Assembly: GCA_964446745.1 (NCBI GenBank)
Contig: CAYURR010000104.1
Coordinates: 1 to 10,740 of the forward strand
DNA from: CAYURR01 sp964446745
Lineage (GTDB): Bacteria; Bacillota; Clostridia; Lachnospirales; WQUN01
Direction of reading: 5' to 3'
Length of the DNA stretch: 10,740 nucleotides
The notes beneath the pieces are model-generated. The model ran no database searches and was not told where the DNA came from. It saw only the letters and a list, made by a program, of their open reading frames with translations. Positions 8,178 through 10,740 of the stretch are shown here, piece after piece (the stretch's first letter is position 1; each line of letters starts with the position of its first letter). The translations under genes were made by a program, and so were the position numbers.

Positions 8178-9344
8178 TTAAAACGTCTTTTCGGATACAT
8201 TGATAGTGGCACGAGTTCCATTGTTCCCGTCTTTTCCGGAATTGCCGTTTTTACCTACCGTGGTACCGTTTGAACCCGGGTTGCCGGCTGAGTGATGCTT
8301 ACCTCCTGAACCATTTGGTCCGCCGTTACCTGTTGCACCGCCCTTACCTGCACTACCGCCCTTGCCACCATTCGGAATAGCGCAGATTGTATTTACAAGT
8401 GCTTTTGCTCCTTGCTTAACAAAAACGTTAACATTTCCGCCACTACCGCCATTTCCGCCGTCTCCGCCGTTGCCACCGTCTCCGCCATTTCCGCCGTTAC
8501 CACCATTGCCGCCATTTGAGCCTTCGCATCCTGTGTCACACCCATTGCCGCCTTTACCGCCGTTGCCGCCCGCACCGCCATCTCCGCCTTTACCACCGTT
8601 GCCTCCGTCTCCGGGGACCGCCATAATTGTTATTGGCTCATCCAATTCCTTTATCGTTATTGTAGAGACGACAACCTCGGATCCGATCGAGGCGCTATTT
8701 CCGTTTCCGCCATGATTACCTTGCGCACCATCCTTGCCGGGGCCCCCGTCATCTCCTGCAATACCCGCAGACCAGTTCTCTCCATTCTTGCCCGCCGCGC
8801 CGTCGGCGCCCTTTGGCCCGTCCGCACCATTAGTGCCGTCGAACCCTCTTTTTCCAAAGATACCGATGTCATACGGATTTGACGATTGGTATGTCGTATG
8901 CATTTTGACAAGCTTATTTATCGTCAGGTTCAAGGCCTTAGCTGTGCATTTTATGTGCGAACCCGTATCCATTGTAAGCGTGTCTATTTGCAGATAAATA
9001 TTCGCATCACCATAACTGTCCGACAGGTTCCACTCAACACCGGCGTCTAAGGTTTTCGAACCTATTGATATTGTGTTTACACATAATGGCATTGCATTTT
9101 GAAGCATTTTCTCTTCCTCGCATGTCAACCGATCGCCTGAACGCAGCTTTTCAGCCAACGCACCTAATGCACCTTCGCCTAAAGTTGTATCCTCCGGGAA
9201 AGCAGTTTGAATATAATTTGCAACCTGTTCCTGGGTTTCGAGATATACATTTGATACAACCTCGTTGTGACCTACGGGAATTACCATTCTCGCCATCAAA
9301 CTACTAAAATCCATTTCTTTTGCCACTTTACTTGCTCCTCTCAT
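8178..9344 (-). CDS. Glycine-rich (GGX / collagen-like) repeat protein, 388 aa, paralogue of the upstream gene
   Basis: The N-terminus (1-85) is mostly helical. Residues 86-160 are beta-rich, with a block (116-148, core IDTLTMDTGSHIKCTAKAL) that aligns with the upstream protein. Residues 168-216 are collagen-like Gly-X-Y (GFDGTNGADGPKGADGAAG and onward). Paired strands (222-244) lead into a long Gly-Gly-X tract (246-303) that contains a small CDTGCEG insert with two cysteines. A second pair of strands (304-324) leads into a looser Gly-rich region (326-376), and a final strand (TRATINVSEKTF) closes the protein. No signal peptide or cell-wall sorting motif is seen. The start is uncertain. The ATG at 9344 overlaps the previous stop (ATGA) but has no SD sequence before it, whereas AGAGGAG (9341-9335) sits 8 nt before an in-frame GTG at 9326 (codon 7), which may be the true start. 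A terminator hairpin follows. A structural fibre or adhesin role is inferred from composition only. Confidence 0.9.
   Translation of the reverse strand: MRGASKVAKEMDFSSLMARMVIPVGHNEVVSNVYLETQEQVANYIQTAFPEDTTLGEGALGALAEKLRSGDRLTCEEEKMLQNAMPLCVNTISIGSKTLDAGVEWNLSDSYGDANIYLQIDTLTMDTGSHIKCTAKALNLTINKLVKMHTTYQSSNPYDIGIFGKRGFDGTNGADGPKGADGAAGKNGENWSAGIAGDDGGPGKDGAQGNHGGNGNSASIGSEVVVSTITIKELDEPITIMAVPGDGGNGGKGGDGGAGGNGGKGGNGCDTGCEGSNGGNGGNGGNGGDGGNGGDGGNGGSGGNVNVFVKQGAKALVNTICAIPNGGKGGSAGKGGATGNGGPNGSGGKHHSAGNPGSNGTTVGKNGNSGKDGNNGTRATINVSEKTF
8217..8369. repeat. C-terminal Gly-rich tract (388-aa protein)
   Basis: The tract encodes residues 326-376: GGKGGSAGKGGATGNGG, then SGGKHHSAGNPG and GKNGNSGKDGNNG. 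It resembles the C-terminal tract of the 412-residue protein in position, looseness and content (both contain a GKDG(K/N)NG-like motif), which supports duplication of a common ancestor. Confidence 0.7.
8436..8609. repeat. Long Gly-Gly-X coding repeat tract (388-aa protein)
   Basis: The tract encodes residues 246-303, almost wholly GGN, GGD, GGK and GGS units, interrupted by the insert NGCDTGCEGS with two cysteines. At the DNA level it is a run of 3- and 9-base units. Its antisense reads as a long Pro-rich frame that is not a gene. Confidence 0.85.
8697..8843. repeat. Collagen-like Gly-X-Y tract (388-aa protein)
   Basis: The tract encodes residues 168-216 with Gly at nearly every third position (GFD GTN GAD GPK GAD GAA GKN), broken once by ENWSA. 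Prolines occur in some X positions. The stretch could form a short collagen-type triple helix or pack as polyglycine-II helices. Confidence 0.75.
9335..9341 (-). promoter_or_regulatory. Strong Shine-Dalgarno inside the annotated start of the 388-aa gene
   Basis: AGAGGAG lies within codons 2-4 of the longest frame and 8 nt upstream of an in-frame GTG at 9326-9324. No SD-like sequence precedes the ATG at 9344. This favours the GTG start, which would remove six residues (MRGASK). The ATGA overlap could still allow coupled re-initiation at the ATG. Confidence 0.55.
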
Positions 9345-10579
9345 AATGTGTTATTAAAGTACCGGATACCGTTGACAAATACAGCGGCTGCTTGGCGTTT
9401 ATGTCCGGGATTACCGTTCTTGCCGTCCTTGCCACTTACCCCATCAACACCATCAGGATTACCTCCTCGACCATGGGCTCCGCCTAAACCAGCCTTGCCT
9501 CCGGCGCCACCCTCTCCGGGTATGACGGTAACATCAACTAACTGAGTATCCGGAACCTCTATATAGACGTTTGAAGATATCCCTCCGCCGCCTCCGTTAC
9601 CGCCATTACCCCCGCTGCCTCCGTTACCGCCATTGCCTCCCCGTCCCGCAGGGAAGCTTTCATAGGGCGTTCTATAAGCGTCTCCGCCACAGCCCCCGTC
9701 GGCACCATCGCCCCCGTTACCGCCATTACCCCCGTTGCCTCCCTTGCCACCGATAATATGTATCGGTAACGGATTTGCGCCGGTGATTTCCCGTATATTT
9801 ATTTCAGCAATCTTGAGCGCGCCTCCGCAAAAACCTCGCGCTCCGTTTGTGCCATCTTCACCGTCTTTACCATCGGAGCCGTTTATCACTCCCCGAATAG
9901 ATCCATTGTAAAATTCGCCAAATATCGTCGGATCCATATGTATCTGTGGGGAATCATCTACAGCAATCGCATCGTTCCCGCTCATACCATCTTGACCATC
10001 CATGACACCGTTGTAAGATTTATCATATGAAAAATCTGTCGGCAAAATATCTATACTGCCGCCGTTATTAATAAGCCTTTGGCAGACAAAAACAAATAGG
10101 TTTCCCCTTACACAGACCCTGGCCCCTTTTTCCAATATCAACGTCTCAACATTCAGCATAGAGATCAGGTCGTCACCCTTGCCACGATCCCAATCTGAGG
10201 CATCAGCGGTCAAATCCAAGCAATGATCGGCCTCAACAATGATATTACGTGCACATCTGAACATAATCGGAATTGGCACATGACGATTCATCCCCTCAAT
10301 ATCGTAGCCGGAAAAATCGCCCTCTGCAAAGACATATGCCTCAAGCCGATCATGTATACCCTGACCTAATTTTAAACGCGCCTTTATGTTATCAAAAAAG
10401 GTTGCTGCTCTTACTGTTCTCATTTCATCAGTCGCCATCGATACCTTTTCCCGAATATCTTGTACGGTTTTACCTCCGGTTTTCATTAAAATGGTTTTCT
10501 CAGTTTCCAGTGTAGCTTCGGTAATGCCAAATCTTTTAGCAACCAGAAGGAATTCTTCATGATACTCCGCTTTACTCAT
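9341..10579 (-). CDS. Glycine-rich (GGX / collagen-like) repeat protein, 412 aa
   Basis: Start ATG at 10579 is well supported: AAAGGGG lies 6 nt upstream (10592-10586) and the preceding gene's TAA abuts it. Residues 1-80 look helical and charged. Residues 100-185 are beta-rich. Residues 139-171 (core VETLILEKGARVCVRG) align with residues 116-148 of the next gene product. A collagen-like stretch (GSDGKDGEDGTNGARG) covers about 234-249. Dense Gly-Gly-X blocks cover 277-298 and 312-333, split by a short insert (AYRTPYESFPAG), and a looser Gly-rich block covers 354-392. Two paired-strand segments (254-276, 336-353) lead into Gly blocks. No signal peptide, LPXTG motif or membrane anchor is visible, so the export route is unknown. 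Gly-Gly-X tracts in known proteins pack as polyglycine-II bundles, so a rigid fibre, adhesin or spore/cell-surface bristle is inferred, not shown. The stop overlaps the next start by ATGA. Confidence 0.9.
   Translation of the reverse strand: MSKAEYHEEFLLVAKRFGITEATLETEKTILMKTGGKTVQDIREKVSMATDEMRTVRAATFFDNIKARLKLGQGIHDRLEAYVFAEGDFSGYDIEGMNRHVPIPIMFRCARNIIVEADHCLDLTADASDWDRGKGDDLISMLNVETLILEKGARVCVRGNLFVFVCQRLINNGGSIDILPTDFSYDKSYNGVMDGQDGMSGNDAIAVDDSPQIHMDPTIFGEFYNGSIRGVINGSDGKDGEDGTNGARGFCGGALKIAEINIREITGANPLPIHIIGGKGGNGGNGGNGGDGADGGCGGDAYRTPYESFPAGRGGNGGNGGSGGNGGNGGGGGISSNVYIEVPDTQLVDVTVIPGEGGAGGKAGLGGAHGRGGNPDGVDGVSGKDGKNGNPGHKRQAAAVFVNGIRYFNNTL
9404..9520. repeat. Looser Gly-rich / collagen-like tract (412-aa protein)
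   Basis: The tract encodes residues 354-392: GEGGAGGKAG, then Gly-X-Y-like sequence (GVDGVSGKDGKNGNPG). It follows the strand pair ending VTVIPG and is less regular than the central Gly-Gly-X tract. Confidence 0.7.
9581..9751. repeat. Gly-Gly-X coding repeat tract (412-aa protein)
   Basis: The tract encodes residues 277-333, mostly GGN, GGD, GGS and GGG triplets, as low-complexity DNA (ccgccattacc / ccgttgcct type units on the plus strand). A non-repeat insert, AYRTPYESFPAG, splits it into two blocks. The near-identical 9-base units make replication slippage and length variation between strains likely. Confidence 0.85.
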
Positions 10580-10740
10580 TTACAGCCCCTTTCTTCCAAA
10601 CAATTTATAACACCTCACAGGAAAGGCCTCCCATTTCATGCGTTTTACAAGCTTCATAAGCTCCGCGTATGCCTGCTCCCTTTTCGATGTATCCTTAACA
10701 TTATTTAACCGCACCAGCAGATACGGGCACGCGTCACGCG
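10580..10740 (-). CDS. 3' end of an unrecognised protein gene (last 52 codons)
   Basis: An open frame runs in from the right edge and ends at a TAA (10582-10580) that directly abuts the ATG of the next gene. The 52 visible residues contain no glycine repeats. They are basic and probably helical: a short hydrophobic strand (PYLLVRLNNV), then a charged amphipathic stretch (KREQAYAELMKLVKRMKWE), and a tail ending KLFGRKGL. I do not recognise the family. The immediate stop/start junction makes it very likely that this gene is in one operon with the glycine-rich genes and translationally coupled to the first. The stretch is too short for composition to prove coding. The support is the absence of stops, the protein-like sequence and the tight junction. 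The start lies outside the window. Confidence 0.6.
   Translation of the reverse strand, partial: RDACPYLLVRLNNVKDTSKREQAYAELMKLVKRMKWEAFPVRCYKLFGRKGL
10586..10592 (-). promoter_or_regulatory. Ribosome binding site of the 412-aa gene
   Basis: AAAGGGG lies 6 nt before the ATG at 10579 and inside the last codons of the preceding gene. It fixes the start and supports translational coupling to the upstream frame. Confidence 0.65.

Noticed and set aside
8148..8180. A/T-rich stretch with TATAAA and TTTTAA that could be a promoter for the RHS gene
   Set aside because: No convincing -35/-10 pair at proper spacing, and transcripts from it would still meet the terminator hairpin. Not strong enough to annotate.
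8392..8620. CRISPR-like or minisatellite appearance of the repeated ccgccattgcc units
   Set aside because: Units are 3-9 bases without unique spacers and keep the reading frame of a Gly-Gly-X protein, so they are coding repeats.
8362..8715. Plus-strand proline-rich open frame (117 aa, PPLPPLPP type)
   Set aside because: It is the exact antisense of the Gly-Gly-X tract: GGN codons read as Pro-rich on the other strand. No SD-supported start or independent coding signal.
9267..9545. Plus-strand 92-aa frame with Pro-rich C-terminus
   Set aside because: Antisense to the junction of the two glycine-rich genes; Pro-rich content comes from the Gly-rich tract on the other strand.

Overview
The window is one coding block read entirely on the minus strand. 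It holds, in transcription order, the last 52 codons of an unrecognised gene that enters from the right edge, two paralogous glycine-rich proteins of 412 and 388 residues, and a 2634-residue RHS/YD-repeat protein that takes up about three quarters of the window. About 190 bases of apparently non-coding DNA follow the RHS stop. No RNA gene, transposase, integrase or CRISPR array is visible. The balanced base composition, clear Shine-Dalgarno (SD) sequences and a giant RHS protein without a signal peptide would suit an uncultured clostridial-type gut or rumen bacterium. That is a weak inference, because nothing here is a taxonomic marker.

Right part (10740 to 8178): the partial gene stops directly against the ATG of the 412-residue gene (TAAATG), and the 412-residue gene overlaps the 388-residue gene by ATGA, so the three are probably one transcript. 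Both glycine-rich proteins have a short helical N-terminus, a beta-rich middle section that aligns between the two, and then blocks of collagen-like Gly-X-Y and dense Gly-Gly-X sequence separated by paired beta strands. The Gly-Gly-X blocks resemble those known to form polyglycine-II helix bundles in some phage adhesins and in the snow-flea antifreeze protein. A rigid fibre or adhesin is the most reasonable structural guess.

Junction (8177 to 8095): a perfect 10-bp hairpin followed by a U-rich tract lies only 16 nt before the RHS start. Any transcript from the glycine-rich genes must pass it to express the RHS gene, so it is either a leaky terminator or an attenuator that sets the ratio of fibre to RHS protein.

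Left part (8094 to 190): the RHS protein has an SpvB/TcB-like N-terminus, a probable beta-propeller section, two jelly-roll-like inserts, a YD-repeat section, an intact RHS core ending in the DP...NDP...DPEG motif, a glycine-zipper hydrophobic stretch, and a C-terminal tip. The tip carries a His-Gly motif and, 49 residues later, a hydrophobic-strand/Cys motif. This pattern resembles clan CD cysteine peptidases (caspase and C80 type) and suggests a proteolytic toxin held inside an RHS shell. No convincing immunity gene is seen before the left edge.

Taken together, the layout could be a polymorphic-toxin locus whose large RHS carrier is made with two stiff glycine-rich fibre or adhesin proteins. 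The physical link is seen directly; the functional link is inference.
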